From positions 124,001 to 188,000 of the forward strand of contig NZ_CP049905.1 of the NCBI RefSeq assembly GCF_011305535.1: a DNA stretch of 64,000 bases, given 5' to 3'. Positions 1-9,222 of the stretch are shown piece after piece. The notes beneath the pieces were generated by a model. The model was not told the DNA's origin, did no database searches, and saw only the letters and a program-made list of their open reading frames with translations. The DNA is from Diaphorobacter sp. HDW4B. Lineage in GTDB: Bacteria > Pseudomonadota > Gammaproteobacteria > Burkholderiales > Burkholderiaceae_C. Position 1 is the first letter of the stretch. Each line of letters starts with the position of its first letter. Made by a program: the position numbers and the translations under genes.

Positions 1-1155
1 GGTGAGCGTCTTCGAGCCCTTGAGTTCTCCGCGCCACGCGTCGATCTGCTCGCACAGCGCAACGACTTCCGGCTTGTTCTTGGGCTCGTAGCGGCGCGCC
101 TGACTCCATTGCCGCACGCCAAGGCCGCGCAGCCAGCGTTCGAGTTGCGGCAGCGCGGGCACCGTCTCTTTCGGCAGATGCTTTAGCCAATCGAGCACAT
201 CATCACTCGCCGCATGCCACGCCGCGGCACGCAAGGTCACCATGATCTGCGCGGCCTTGCGGGTGGTGGACAGCGTCCAGCCGTTCTCGTCCTTGACCTC
301 CACGCCCGCCTTTTCCAGCAAGGCGACGATGCGGCGCGTGAGCGCACGGTCGGTGGCGGCCAGCGCCACCGGAATATGCCCCTCAGCGAGATGCTGAATC
401 ACGCAGGCAGCAGCCAGTTGCGCCTCATCTTCCGCATCGAGCGCCTGATGCAAGGCGACCAGTTGCGTGGGCTCGCCGGTTTCCGCTGAAAAGGATTCGG
501 GCAGCGAAATCGCCAGCCCCGCATCACCCCAATGCTGGAGCAAGGTCTTCGCGAGGGGATCGGGATGAAAGCCTTCCAGCGCAATCAGCATGTGCACCGC
601 ATTACGCACGCCTTCGCCAAACAGCACATCGGTGGGCGGATCGGTGGCCAGCACCCATTCCAGTGCGACCTTGGCAGACGCCGCCTCCAACTGCAGCGAC
701 TCCGCCGTCACCGGCAGACTCAAATGCGTGCGGGCGGTTTCGGCCCAGGCCTCGCGCTCATCGGGTGCCACCGACGCCGCGAGCGTGGAAAGCTGCTGCG
801 CCATCTCCAGCATCAGGCCGAGCATGGCATCGGTCTGCGCACCAAACCCAGCCGATTCGAGCAGGCTTCGGCCGGTCAGCGCGTCGCACGCCACATCCAT
901 CTGAAAGCCGCTGTGCGATGGCGGTTCGGCGCCCAACATGGTCGCCCAGTTGCGCGTGGTCTCGAAGCGCGGCATGAAGCCGTCAGGGAACAGCGCCGCC
1001 CATTGCTTCTGGGCCTGCGCCATCAGATGCGCATAGGGAACAAGCACCACGACGCTTGCCGGATGCACCCCGCGCGAGGCCGTTTCCTGCGCCACACGTG
1101 TGAGCACATGCTTCCAGCCCTCGGCCACCAAATTGTTTATCGCTATTACTGTCAT
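1..1155 (-). CDS. AddB-like PD-(D/E)XK nuclease family protein, C-terminal part outside the window
   Basis: An open frame of 385 codons runs from ATG at 1155 through the left window edge without a stop, so only the N-terminal part is seen. It begins MTVIAINNLVAEGW. Around residues 35-50 is VVVLVPYAHLMAQAQ and around 270 is ALAATDRALTRRI. Both strings resemble the degenerate helicase half of AddB-like exonuclease subunits, which work with an AddA helicase in double-strand break repair. The nuclease motif of such proteins lies near the C-terminus and is outside the window, so catalytic competence cannot be judged. It is divergent from trxA, with 108 bp between the starts. The family call is from pattern memory, not a search. 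Confidence 0.7.
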   Translation of the reverse strand, partial: MTVIAINNLVAEGWKHVLTRVAQETASRGVHPASVVVLVPYAHLMAQAQKQWAALFPDGFMPRFETTRNWATMLGAEPPSHSGFQMDVACDALTGRSLLESAGFGAQTDAMLGLMLEMAQQLSTLAASVAPDEREAWAETARTHLSLPVTAESLQLEAASAKVALEWVLATDPPTDVLFGEGVRNAVHMLIALEGFHPDPLAKTLLQHWGDAGLAISLPESFSAETGEPTQLVALHQALDAEDEAQLAAACVIQHLAEGHIPVALAATDRALTRRIVALLEKAGVEVKDENGWTLSTTRKAAQIMVTLRAAAWHAASDDVLDWLKHLPKETVPALPQLERWLRGLGVRQWSQARRYEPKNKPEVVALCEQIDAWRGELKGSKTLT

Positions 1156-1263
1156 AGCATCCTATTGCGCGGCCATACCGTGATGCGGGGAATCAGTTTC
1201 TGTCACAATGATCCTTAATGTAAACGCTACAGCCATATCAAATAGCTCTATCAAGGAAAGCCA

Positions 1264-1599
1264 ATGGCAAACGATCTCATCAAACATATTTCGGACAGCA
1301 GCTTCGAAGCCGACGTGCTCAAGGACACCGGCGCGGTTCTGGTGGACTACTGGGCCGAATGGTGCGGTCCCTGCAAGATGATCGCCCCGATCCTCGATGA
1401 CGTGGCGACTGCCTATCAGGGCAAGCTGACCATCGCCAAGATGAACGTGGACGAAAACCGCGAAATCCCCGCCAAGTTCGGCATTCGCGGCATCCCCACA
1501 CTGATGTTGTTCAAGAACGGTGAACTGGCCGCCACCAAGGTCGGTGCGCTGAACAAGTCGCAACTGACCGCGTTCATCGACCAGCAACTGGCCGCTTAA
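1264..1599 (+). CDS. trxA: Thioredoxin 1
   Basis: Cytoplasmic 111-residue thioredoxin, the usual length of the family. The redox motif WCGPCK lies at residues 33-38 and the conserved cis-proline region GIPTLM about 40 residues later. It reduces disulfides in ribonucleotide reductase, PAPS reductase and other clients, and is itself recycled by thioredoxin reductase. An AAGGAAAG ribosome-binding site sits about 4 bases before ATG. It is followed by rho after 315 bp, an old neighbourhood in proteobacteria. No signal peptide is present. Confidence 0.97.
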   Translation: MANDLIKHISDSSFEADVLKDTGAVLVDYWAEWCGPCKMIAPILDDVATAYQGKLTIAKMNVDENREIPAKFGIRGIPTLMLFKNGELAATKVGALNKSQLTAFIDQQLAA

Positions 1600-1914
1600 A
1601 GCCAACCAGAAACCGCCTGCGCCCCGCCTTCGCCAATGGCAACGAAGGCTCCGCGCAGCGGCTTCAAATACCCCTTCTTTCGCAGCTTTTGACGTTGCGT
1701 GTCAGCGAAATGATGCAAGCCTTGGTAAATGGCTCTGCTATATCGCTGAATTTTCTGTAATAATCCAGTTCGATCTCTTCGCCGCATTTCGTACGAATCC
1801 TGTACAAAAATCACGGCCCTGTTCAAGATCATCGGCTTGCCAAGCGCCATATCCGGCCCGCACGGCTTACAGCTCTCCCAGATTTCAAAATCCGCTCCGT
1901 TCAGGAGTCACCCC
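1600..1914 (+). other. Noncoding rho leader region
   Basis: 315 bp between trxA and rho without a convincing gene. A stretch reading TGTAATAAT near 1758 could hold the -10 of a rho promoter, with a poor -35. In Escherichia coli rho is controlled by attenuation in a long leader, and a leader of this length would allow the same here; that is inference. I see no strong trxA terminator in it. Confidence 0.4.
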
Positions 1915-3177
1915 ATGCACTTAAACGAACTCAAGGCACTGCACGTGTCTGAAGTCCTCAAGCAGGCTGAAGAGCTTGAGATCGAAAACGTCGGCCGCAT
2001 GCGCAAGCAAGAGCTGATGTTCGCCATCATCAAAAAACGCGCCAAGGCTGGCGAACAAGTGTTTGCCGATGGCGTGCTCGAAATCCTGCCCGACGGCTTC
2101 GGCTTTCTGCGCAGCCCCGACACCAGCTTCACAGCCAGCACGGACGACATCTACATCTCGCCCAGCCAGGTGCGCCGCTTCAACCTGCACACCGGCGACA
2201 TGATCGAAGGCGAAGTGCGCACGCCCAAGGACGGCGAGCGCTACTTTGCCCTGACCAAGCTCGACAGCGTCAACGGTGGCCCACCAGAGCAGAACAAGCA
2301 CAAGGTGATGTTCGAAAACCTGACGCCCCTGTTCCCCAAGGAACAGATGCGTCTTGAGCGCGACATCAAGTCCGAAGAAAATATCACCGGCCGCCTCATC
2401 GACATCATCGCCCCCATCGGCCGCGGCCAACGCGCGCTGATCGTCGCCCCTCCAAAGAGCGGCAAGACGGTGATGATGCAGCACATCGCTCACGCCATCA
2501 CCGCCAACAACCCGGACGTTCACCTGATGGTGCTGCTCGTTGACGAGCGCCCTGAAGAAGTGACCGAAATGCAGCGCACGGTGAAGGGCGAAATCATCGC
2601 CTCGACCTTCGACGAGCCCGCAGCCCGCCACGTGCACGTCGCCGAAATGGTGATCGAGCGCGCCAAGCGTCTGGTCGAACTGAAGAAGGACGTGGTCATT
2701 CTTCTGGACTCCATTACCCGTTTGGCCCGCGCCTACAACAACGTCGTGCCATCGTCCGGCAAGGTGCTCTCCGGTGGTGTGGACGCCAACGCCCTGCAAC
2801 GCCCCAAGCGCTTCTTCGGCGCGGCCCGCAAGGTCGAAGAAGGTGGCTCGCTCACCATCATCGCTACCGCACTGGTCGACACCGGCAGCCGCATGGACGA
2901 AGTGATCTTTGAAGAATTCAAGGGCACCGGCAACTGCGAAATCCACCTGAACCGCCGCCTCTACGAAAAGCGCGTGTTCCCGGCCATCGAAATGAACAAG
3001 AGCGGCACCCGCCGCGAAGAACTGCTGCTGGCTCCCGAGATCCTGCAGAAGACGCGCATTCTGCGTCAGTTCATGTACAACATGGATGAGATCGAATCCA
3101 TGGAACTGATGATCAAGAACATGAAGGCGACCAAGACCAATGTCGAATTCTTCGACATGATGCGCCGCGGCGGTTGA
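1915..3177 (+). CDS. rho: Transcription termination factor Rho
   Basis: RNA-dependent ATPase that forms a hexameric ring and ends transcription at rut sites. The chosen ATG at 1915 has AGGAGT 6 bases upstream and gives 420 residues, the usual length; upstream in-frame codons are rejected. The N-terminal helical domain spans residues 1-45. The cold-shock-like RNA-binding fold (GFGFLRSP near 70) comes next. The Walker A motif APPKSGKT is at about 178-185, followed by [10 protein letters not shown] and the Walker B-like [17 protein letters not shown] strong terminator follows the stop codon. Confidence 0.98.
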   Translation: MHLNELKALHVSEVLKQAEELEIENVGRMRKQELMFAIIKKRAKAGEQVFADGVLEILPDGFGFLRSPDTSFTASTDDIYISPSQVRRFNLHTGDMIEGEVRTPKDGERYFALTKLDSVNGGPPEQNKHKVMFENLTPLFPKEQMRLERDIKSEENITGRLIDIIAPIGRGQRALIVAPPKSGKTVMMQHIAHAITANNPDVHLMVLLVDERPEEVTEMQRTVKGEIIASTFDEPAARHVHVAEMVIERAKRLVELKKDVVILLDSITRLARAYNNVVPSSGKVLSGGVDANALQRPKRFFGAARKVEEGGSLTIIATALVDTGSRMDEVIFEEFKGTGNCEIHLNRRLYEKRVFPAIEMNKSGTRREELLLAPEILQKTRILRQFMYNMDEIESMELMIKNMKATKTNVEFFDMMRRGG

Positions 3178-3204
3178 TCCGTTCAGTCGTTGGTTTGATT
3201 CTTC

Positions 3205-3245
3205 AAACGCCCCGCAAGCTTCTGGTTTGCGGGGCGTTTTGTTTT
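3205..3245 (+). terminator. Rho-independent terminator after rho
   Basis: A perfect 13-bp stem, AAACGCCCCGCAA at 3205-3217 paired with 3227-3239, has a 9-base loop and a T-rich tail (TTTTGTTTTG). It lies 28 bp after the rho stop codon. Confidence 0.9.
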
Positions 3246-3265
3246 GCCTGTTGCTTCTTTTTTTT

Positions 3266-3402
3266 ACGAAGCCTGCTCGGCTTCGATGGGTTATTCGTTT
3301 TGAGGCGGCAATATCGCCCTTGATACTTTGTTGCAGAGCCTTGTCGTATGAACATACTGTCAGCGGCTCTGCGTCGCGTCTCAAGGGCGATCTTGCCGTT
3401 GT
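3266..3402 (+). repeat. Intergenic palindromic repeat, copy 1
   Basis: A multi-level imperfect palindrome. Outer arms are GGCAATATCGCCCTTGA (3307-3323) against TCAAGGGCGATCTTGCC (3380-3396). Middle arms are GCAGAGCC (3333-3340) against GGCTCTGC (3365-3372). The core is GTATG-AA-CATAC (3346-3357). It is preceded by TACGAAGCC/GGCTTCG and a TCGTTTTGAGG block. Copies of the same design lie at 55971-56110 (same orientation) and 13871-14107 (opposite orientation). No coding capacity or transposase is present. The rest of the 463-bp gap between rho and the exporter operon (3403-3640) shows only the small palindrome listed separately. Confidence 0.8.
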
Positions 3403-3503
3403 GGGGGTGATTAATGAAATTGCCTTTGCTTCGGGGCTTGCTGTAAATGCGGGTGCGGGGAAGCACTGGTTTTGAATTAATCTGGATCAATGCGCGCGCA
3501 ACA

Positions 3504-3519
3504 ATTGACTCAGGTCAAT
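3504..3519. promoter_or_regulatory. Candidate operator palindrome before the exporter operon
   Basis: ATTGAC-TCAG-GTCAAT is a 6-bp inverted repeat with a 4-base centre. It is followed by another TTGACT at 3526-3531 and lies about 120 bp before the hlyD-like start. Small palindromes of this kind suit a dimeric repressor such as a TetR-family protein, but no such regulator gene is adjacent. The function is inferred from position only. Confidence 0.3.
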
Positions 3520-3640
3520 CACTCATTGACTGCTTAATCACATACTGAAGTCAGCATCAACACAACGAATGCTGGCTTCCGGCGCTTTTGCAATTGGCAT
3601 GCAATGGCTTGCTGGCGTGGCTTGGCGCATTCGATTCGGA

Positions 3641-4780
3641 ATGACTCAGATCTCCACTTCTACGCCCTCCTCCGCTTCTTCCACGTCGCCCGCTTCCCGA
3701 AAAAAACTCATCGTTCTCGCTGCGCTGCTGCTCGCCGGTGCGGCTGCGGGTGTCTATGGCTGGAAGCAATGGCAGGCTGCGCAAGAAAGTGCGGGCCTTG
3801 TCAGCGGTAACGGGCGGATCGAGGCGACCGAGGTGGACGTTGCCACCAAATATGCTGGGCGCGTGGCTGAGATTTCTGCGCAGGAAGGCGACTTCGTGAC
3901 TGCCGGGCAGACGCTGGCGCGCATGCAGATCGATACCTTCCAGGCACAGCAGCAGGAGGCCATCGCGGGGCGTGACAAGGCCAATCATGCGGTGACTTCG
4001 GCGCGCGCCGATGTGGCGCTCAAGGAAAGCCAGTATGCCGCGACGCAGGCCACGGTGGTGCAGCGCGAAGCGGAACTCGACGCCGCCAAGCGCCGCATGG
4101 CGCGCACGGAAACGCTGGCCAAGCAAGGCGCTTCGTCGATGCAGGAACTGGACGATGACCGGGCACGCGTGGCAGGGGCACAGGCGGCGCTGAAGGCCGC
4201 GCAGGCGCAAGGCTCTGCAGCCAAGGCGGCGATTGAAGCCTCCAAGGCGCAGACGGTGGGCGCGGAATCGTCCGTGAAAGCCGCAGAAGCCACGATTCGC
4301 CGCATCGACGCGGATGTGAAGGACAGCAATCTCGTCGCCCCGCGCGATGGCCGCATTCAGTTCAAGCTCGCGCAGCCCGGCGAGGTGATCGGCGCGGGCG
4401 GCAAGGTGCTCAATCTGGTCGATCTGTCGGATGTGTACATCAGCTTCTTCCTGCCCGAAACCGTCGCGGGCCGCGTGGCGCTGGGCACCGATGTGCGCAT
4501 CGTGCTCGATGCGGCTCCGCAGTACGTGATTCCTGCCAAGGTGTCGTTCGTCGCGAGCACCGCGCAGTTCACACCCAAGACCGTGGAGACCGCGAGCGAG
4601 CGTCAGAAATTGATGTTCCGCGTGAAGGCGCGCATCGCACCCGAGCTGCTCAAGAAGCATCTCGCGCAGGTGAAAACGGGCTTGCCCGGCGTTGCGTGGA
4701 TCAAGACCGATGACAGCCGCGACTGGCCCAAGCATCTGCAGTTGAGCGCAGCTACCCAAGTTTCTGAAGCCGCAAAATGA
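3641..4780 (+). CDS. HlyD-family periplasmic adaptor subunit (YhiI-like)
   Basis: Membrane fusion protein of an export system. From the ATG at 3641 it has 379 residues: a Ser/Thr/Pro-rich cytoplasmic tail, one membrane anchor at about 22-40 ([21 protein letters not shown]), a biotinyl-lipoyl half near 60-100 ([21 protein letters not shown]), a long Ala/Lys/Gln-rich coiled coil (about 100-230), then the second lipoyl half and beta-barrel ([20 protein letters not shown]). In-frame ATGs at 3569 and 3599 are possible; 3641 is chosen because it puts the anchor at the usual distance, though no clear ribosome-binding site is seen. Its stop overlaps the next start (ATGA), so the two are translationally coupled. 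Confidence 0.88.
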   Translation: MTQISTSTPSSASSTSPASRKKLIVLAALLLAGAAAGVYGWKQWQAAQESAGLVSGNGRIEATEVDVATKYAGRVAEISAQEGDFVTAGQTLARMQIDTFQAQQQEAIAGRDKANHAVTSARADVALKESQYAATQATVVQREAELDAAKRRMARTETLAKQGASSMQELDDDRARVAGAQAALKAAQAQGSAAKAAIEASKAQTVGAESSVKAAEATIRRIDADVKDSNLVAPRDGRIQFKLAQPGEVIGAGGKVLNLVDLSDVYISFFLPETVAGRVALGTDVRIVLDAAPQYVIPAKVSFVASTAQFTPKTVETASERQKLMFRVKARIAPELLKKHLAQVKTGLPGVAWIKTDDSRDWPKHLQLSAATQVSEAAK

Positions 4781-7566
4781 ACGGAGTGTCGACCTCGCAG
4801 GTCATGACGAATACAACTCCCGATTCATCGCTGGACTACGTCGCCGAAGTGCACGACGTGAGCCTGAATTACGGCAAGACGCAGGCGTTGCGCAGCTTGA
4901 ATTTGCAACTGCGCGCGGGCTGCATGATCGGACTGATCGGGCCCGATGGCGTGGGCAAGTCCAGCCTGCTGTCGCTGCTCGCGGGCGCGCGCGCCGTGCA
5001 GTCGGGCAGCGTGATGGTGCTGGGCGGCGACATGCGCAGCAAGACACACCGCGATGCTGTCTGCCCTCGCATTGCCTACATGCCGCAAGGCCTTGGCAAG
5101 AATCTTTATCCAACGTTGTCGGTCGAGGAGAACCTGCAGTTCTTCGGTCGCTTGTTCGGTCATGATGAGGCCGAACGCCGCGCGCGCATCGACGATCTCA
5201 CGCAGAGCACCGGGCTCCAAAAATTTCTCGCGCGGCCCGCAGGCAAGCTCTCGGGCGGCATGAAGCAGAAGCTCGCGCTGTGCTGCGCGCTGATCCACGA
5301 TCCCGATCTGCTGATTCTCGATGAGCCGACAACCGGCGTCGATCCACTCGCACGTGCGCAGTTCTGGGATCTGATCAACCGCATCCGCAGCACGCGACAG
5401 CACATGAGCGTGGTGGTCGCAACTGCCTATATGGACGAGGCCCAGCGCTTCGACTGGCTGGCCGCGATGGACGACGGCGAGATTCTCGCGACCGGCACAC
5501 CGTCCGAGTTGCTGGCACGCACGCAGTCGCAATCGCTGGAGACCGCATTCATCGCACTGCTGCCGCAAGAAAAGAAACGCGGCCACAAGGCGGTGGTGAT
5601 TCCGCCGCTCACCGCCCGCGATGACGACATCGCCATCGAAGCGCAGGATTTGACGATGCGCTTCGGCGATTTCACCGCTGTCGATCATGTGAACTTCCGC
5701 ATCCGGCGCGGCGAGATTTTTGGCTTTCTCGGCTCCAACGGCTGCGGCAAATCGACCACCATGAAGATGCTGACCGGCCTGCTGCCTGCGAGCGATGGCC
5801 GCGCCTGGCTGTTCGACAACGAGGTGAATCCGCACGACATCGCCACGCGCCGCCGCGTCGGCTACATGTCGCAAGCGTTCTCGCTGTATGGCGAACTGAC
5901 GGTCGAGCAGAACCTCGTGCTGCATGCGCAACTGTTTCACGTCGCCAAGGCAGATGTGCCTGATCGCGTGACCGAAATGCTCGCGCGCTTCGGTCTTGAA
6001 AACGACCGCGACGCTCTGCCCTCCGCGCTGCCGCTGGGCAAACGCCAACGCCTGTCGCTGGCCGTGGCCATGGTGCACAAGCCCGAACTGCTGATCCTCG
6101 ACGAGCCCACCTCGGGCGTGGACCCTGTCGCGCGCGACCAGTTCTGGAACCTGCTCGTCGAACTCTCGCGCCGCGACCGCGTAACGATCTTCATCTCGAC
6201 GCACTTCATGAACGAAGCCGAGCGCTGTGATCGCATGTCGATGATGCACGCGGGCAAGGTGCTGGACAGCGACACGCCCGCCGCACTGGTCGCCAAACGC
6301 GGTGCAGATTCGTTGGAAGAAGCCTTCATCGGTTATCTGGTCGAAGCCTCCGGCGAACCTGCACCTTCGCTTGCCAAGGTGGAAACAACACCAGCCGCCG
6401 CAGAACCCGCCGCCACCTCCGTCCATCACGCAAAACCACAAGGCTTCAGCCTGCAAAGGTTGTGGAGCTATCTCTGGCGTGAGGCGCTGGAACTGCAGCG
6501 TGATCCCGTGCGAGCCACGCTCGCGCTCGTGGGCTCGCTGGTGCTCATGATCGTGATGGGTTACGGCATCAGCATGGACGTGGAAAACCTGCGCTTTGCC
6601 GTGCTCGACCGCGACCAGAGCACGCTGAGCCAGAGCTATACGCAAAGCATTTCGGGTTCGCGCTACTTCGTCGAACATGCGCCGCTCAGCGACTATGCCG
6701 AACTCGACCGGCGTATGCGCAACGGCGAACTGTCGCTCGCGATCGAAATCCCGCCGGGCTTTGGCCGCGATGTGCTGGCAGGCCGCACGGTTTCCGTCGG
6801 CGCATGGTTCGATGGTGCCATGCCATCGCGCGGCGAAACCGTGAAGGGCTATGTGCAAGGCATTCACCAGCATTGGCTCATGCAGCAGGCGCAGGAACGA
6901 CTGGGGCAAAAGACGAGCAGCCAGATCGATATCGAAACGCGCTACCGCTACAACCCCGATGTGAAGAGCCTTCCCGCCATGGTGCCCGCCATCATGCCGC
7001 TGCTGCTCATGATGCTGCCTGCCATGCTCACGGCGCTGGCCGTGGTGCGCGAGAAGGAACTGGGCTCCATCGTGAACCTCTACGTCACGCCCGTCACACG
7101 CACCGAATTTTTGCTGGGCAAGCAACTGCCGTATGTCGCGCTCGCCATGCTGAATTTCTTTCTGATGAGCGCCATGTCGGTGTTCATGTTCGGTGTGCCG
7201 GTCAAGGGCAGTTACCTGCTGCTGATCCTCGCGGCGTTTCTGTTCAGCATCATCACCACCGGCATGGGTCTGCTTGCGTCCGCCGTCACCAAGAGCCAGA
7301 TCGCGGCCATGTTCTTCGCGCTGCTCGGCACGTTGATTCCGGCCACGCAGTTCTCGGGACTGACCGATCCGGTATCGTCGCTCGAAGGCGTGGGGCGCTG
7401 GGTTGGCGAGATCTACCCGGCCACCTACATGTTCTCGATCAGCCGCGGCGTGTTCAACAAGGCGCTTGGTCTGCACGATCTCGGCGCGGCGCTGCTGCCG
7501 CTCATCGTCGCCATTCCGGTGATCATGGGCATCGCCATCTGGGCCCTGCCCAAACAGGAGCGGTAA
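4777..7566 (+). CDS. rbbA: RbbA-type fused ABC transporter: two ATPase domains and a membrane domain
   Basis: A 929-residue protein close in length and motif spelling to E. coli RbbA (YhiH). ATPase domain 1 has GPDGVGKSS at about 55-63 and the signature LSGGMKQ. Domain 2 has GSNGCGKST near 319 and a degenerate signature (LPLGKRQ where LSGGxxQ is expected), as in RbbA. The C-terminal part, from about 565, is an ABC-2 type permease with a large periplasmic loop and about six membrane segments. It probably exports a substrate through the HlyD-like adaptor. RbbA was described in E. coli as a ribosome-associated ATPase, so the transport role is inferred from the operon. A linker rich in Ala/Pro (about 520-555) joins the halves. 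Confidence 0.9.
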   Translation: MNGVSTSQVMTNTTPDSSLDYVAEVHDVSLNYGKTQALRSLNLQLRAGCMIGLIGPDGVGKSSLLSLLAGARAVQSGSVMVLGGDMRSKTHRDAVCPRIAYMPQGLGKNLYPTLSVEENLQFFGRLFGHDEAERRARIDDLTQSTGLQKFLARPAGKLSGGMKQKLALCCALIHDPDLLILDEPTTGVDPLARAQFWDLINRIRSTRQHMSVVVATAYMDEAQRFDWLAAMDDGEILATGTPSELLARTQSQSLETAFIALLPQEKKRGHKAVVIPPLTARDDDIAIEAQDLTMRFGDFTAVDHVNFRIRRGEIFGFLGSNGCGKSTTMKMLTGLLPASDGRAWLFDNEVNPHDIATRRRVGYMSQAFSLYGELTVEQNLVLHAQLFHVAKADVPDRVTEMLARFGLENDRDALPSALPLGKRQRLSLAVAMVHKPELLILDEPTSGVDPVARDQFWNLLVELSRRDRVTIFISTHFMNEAERCDRMSMMHAGKVLDSDTPAALVAKRGADSLEEAFIGYLVEASGEPAPSLAKVETTPAAAEPAATSVHHAKPQGFSLQRLWSYLWREALELQRDPVRATLALVGSLVLMIVMGYGISMDVENLRFAVLDRDQSTLSQSYTQSISGSRYFVEHAPLSDYAELDRRMRNGELSLAIEIPPGFGRDVLAGRTVSVGAWFDGAMPSRGETVKGYVQGIHQHWLMQQAQERLGQKTSSQIDIETRYRYNPDVKSLPAMVPAIMPLLLMMLPAMLTALAVVREKELGSIVNLYVTPVTRTEFLLGKQLPYVALAMLNFFLMSAMSVFMFGVPVKGSYLLLILAAFLFSIITTGMGLLASAVTKSQIAAMFFALLGTLIPATQFSGLTDPVSSLEGVGRWVGEIYPATYMFSISRGVFNKALGLHDLGAALLPLIVAIPVIMGIAIWALPKQER

Positions 7567-7570
7567 ACAC

Positions 7571-8701
7571 ATGCTCTTCAGCAGTCTTGCAAACATCTGG
7601 CGACTTGGCGTGAAGGAACTGTGGAGTCTCTGGCGCGACCCCGTCATGCTCATCCTCATCATCTACACGTTCACCGCGTCGGTCTACACCGCCGCGTCGG
7701 CCATGCCCGACACGCTGCACAACGCGTCCATCGCCATCGTCGACGAGGACCAGTCGCAGCTCTCCAACCGCATCACCTCGGCCTTCTATCCGCCTCAGTT
7801 CGTCAAGCCACGCACGCTCACGCAGCAGCAGGTAGACGCAGCCATGGACGCGGGCGACATCACCTTTGCGCTCACCATCCCCACGGGATTTCAGCGCGAT
7901 GTGCTGAGCGGCAAGAGCGTTGCCTTGCAACTCAACGTGGACGCCACGCGTATGAGCCAGGCGTTCTCCGGCAGCGGCTACGTGCAGCAGATCGTCGCGG
8001 CCGAAGTCAGCGAGTTCGTGCAGCGCCATCGCGCCACAACCACGCTGCCCGTCGGCATCGAACTGCGCGCGCGCTTCAATCCGGGGCTCGAAAAAATGTG
8101 GTTCGGCGGGCTCATGCAAATCATCAACAACGTGACCATGCTCTCCATCATCCTCACCGGAGCCGCACTGATCCGCGAACGCGAACACGGCACGCTGGAG
8201 CATCTGCTGGTTATGCCCGTCACACCCACCGAAATCATGCTCGCCAAAGTCTGGTCGATGGGCGCAGTCGTCCTGTTCGCAGCAGCCGTGTCGCTCAACC
8301 TCGTCGTGCGCGGATGGCTCAAAGTACCCATCGAAGGCAGCATCCCGCTGTTTCTGGCCGGCGCAGCCTTGTGCCTTTTCGCAACCACCGCCATGGGCAT
8401 CTTTCTCGCCACAGTGGCCCGCAGCATGCCGCAATTCGGCCTGCTGATGGTGCTGATTCTGCTGCCCCTGCAAATGCTCTCCGGCGGCATGACGCCGCGC
8501 GAATCCATGCCACAGTTCGTTCAGAACGTGATGCTGTTCGCGCCGACCACCCACTTCGTCGATCTGGGCCAGGCCATTCTCTACCGAGGCGCGGGAATCG
8601 AAACCGTCTGGAAGCCATTTCTCTGGCTGGCATGCATCGGCAGCGTGCTGTTCTGGGCATCACTCGCACGGTTTCGCAAGACGCTTTCGAGCATGGCTTG
8701 A
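7571..8701 (+). CDS. ABC-2 type permease subunit (YhhJ-like)
   Basis: A 376-residue membrane protein starting 4 bp after the rbbA stop. It has an N-terminal membrane segment (PVMLILIIYTFTASVYTA), a periplasmic domain of about 140 residues (ASIAIVDEDQSQLSNRI onward), then five or so membrane helices with the ABC-2 family string EREHGTLEHLLVMPVTPTEI. It would pair with the permease half of the RbbA-like protein to form the export channel. The set adaptor, double ATPase-permease and permease is the same as yhiI-rbbA-yhhJ. An outer-membrane TolC-like partner is not encoded here. The substrate is unknown; cationic compounds or drugs are family-level guesses. Confidence 0.88.
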   Translation: MLFSSLANIWRLGVKELWSLWRDPVMLILIIYTFTASVYTAASAMPDTLHNASIAIVDEDQSQLSNRITSAFYPPQFVKPRTLTQQQVDAAMDAGDITFALTIPTGFQRDVLSGKSVALQLNVDATRMSQAFSGSGYVQQIVAAEVSEFVQRHRATTTLPVGIELRARFNPGLEKMWFGGLMQIINNVTMLSIILTGAALIREREHGTLEHLLVMPVTPTEIMLAKVWSMGAVVLFAAAVSLNLVVRGWLKVPIEGSIPLFLAGAALCLFATTAMGIFLATVARSMPQFGLLMVLILLPLQMLSGGMTPRESMPQFVQNVMLFAPTTHFVDLGQAILYRGAGIETVWKPFLWLACIGSVLFWASLARFRKTLSSMA

Positions 8702-8820
8702 GCTTTCGAACGGACATATTTCGCCAAATTTGAAATTCATGCGATAATGGCGGGCTTTTTCTTGCGGAAAGTACGTCAGAGAGGCTGGCGCGGCTCCCGC
8801 AACTGACCTGAAGGAAGATC

Positions 8821-9075
8821 ATGAAAGAAGGCATTCACCCCAATTACCGCGAAGTTCTGTTCGTGGACCTGTCCAACGGCTTCAAGTTCGTGACCCGTTC
8901 CTGCGTGAACACCAAGGAAAACGATACTTTCGAAGGCAAGGAATACCCACTGTTCAAGCTGGATACTTCCAGCGAATCGCATCCTTTCTACACTGGCACA
9001 CAAAAGTCGGTGGACAACATGGGTGGCCGCGTGGAGCGCTTCCGCAACCGTTTCGGCAAGACCACAGCGAAGTAA
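8821..9075 (+). CDS. rpmE2: 50S ribosomal protein L31 type B
   Basis: An 84-residue protein beginning [16 protein letters not shown] and containing [22 protein letters not shown], typical of L31. It lacks the paired cysteines of the zinc-binding type A form, so it is the zinc-independent type B. In other bacteria this form replaces type A under zinc shortage; whether a type A copy exists elsewhere cannot be seen. AAGGAAG lies 4 bases before ATG. A GCGATAAT sequence at about 8740 may hold the -10 of its promoter. Single-gene unit with its own terminator. Confidence 0.96.
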   Translation: MKEGIHPNYREVLFVDLSNGFKFVTRSCVNTKENDTFEGKEYPLFKLDTSSESHPFYTGTQKSVDNMGGRVERFRNRFGKTTAK

Positions 9076-9138
9076 GCAAACAAGCTTGCACTTCCGGACG
9101 CCGGGCTCACTCTCGGGTGGCAGGCGTCAGGCACTTGC

Positions 9139-9172
9139 AAAAAGGCAGCCGGTTTCCGCGCTGCCTTTTTTG
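9139..9172 (+). terminator. Rho-independent terminator after rpmE2
   Basis: AAAAAGGCAGC (9139-9149) pairs with GCTGCCTTTTT (9160-9170) and runs directly into the T tract. It lies about 65 bp after the rpmE2 stop. Confidence 0.88.
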
Positions 9173-9222
9173 TTGGTTTTCCCGGTTTGCCGCTATGCTC
9201 TGACAGTTCGACGAGTGGCGGC

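Noticed and set aside
3227-3475. Small 82-codon gene after rho
   Set aside because: It starts inside the rho terminator and runs through the palindromic repeat; no ribosome-binding site or family motif.
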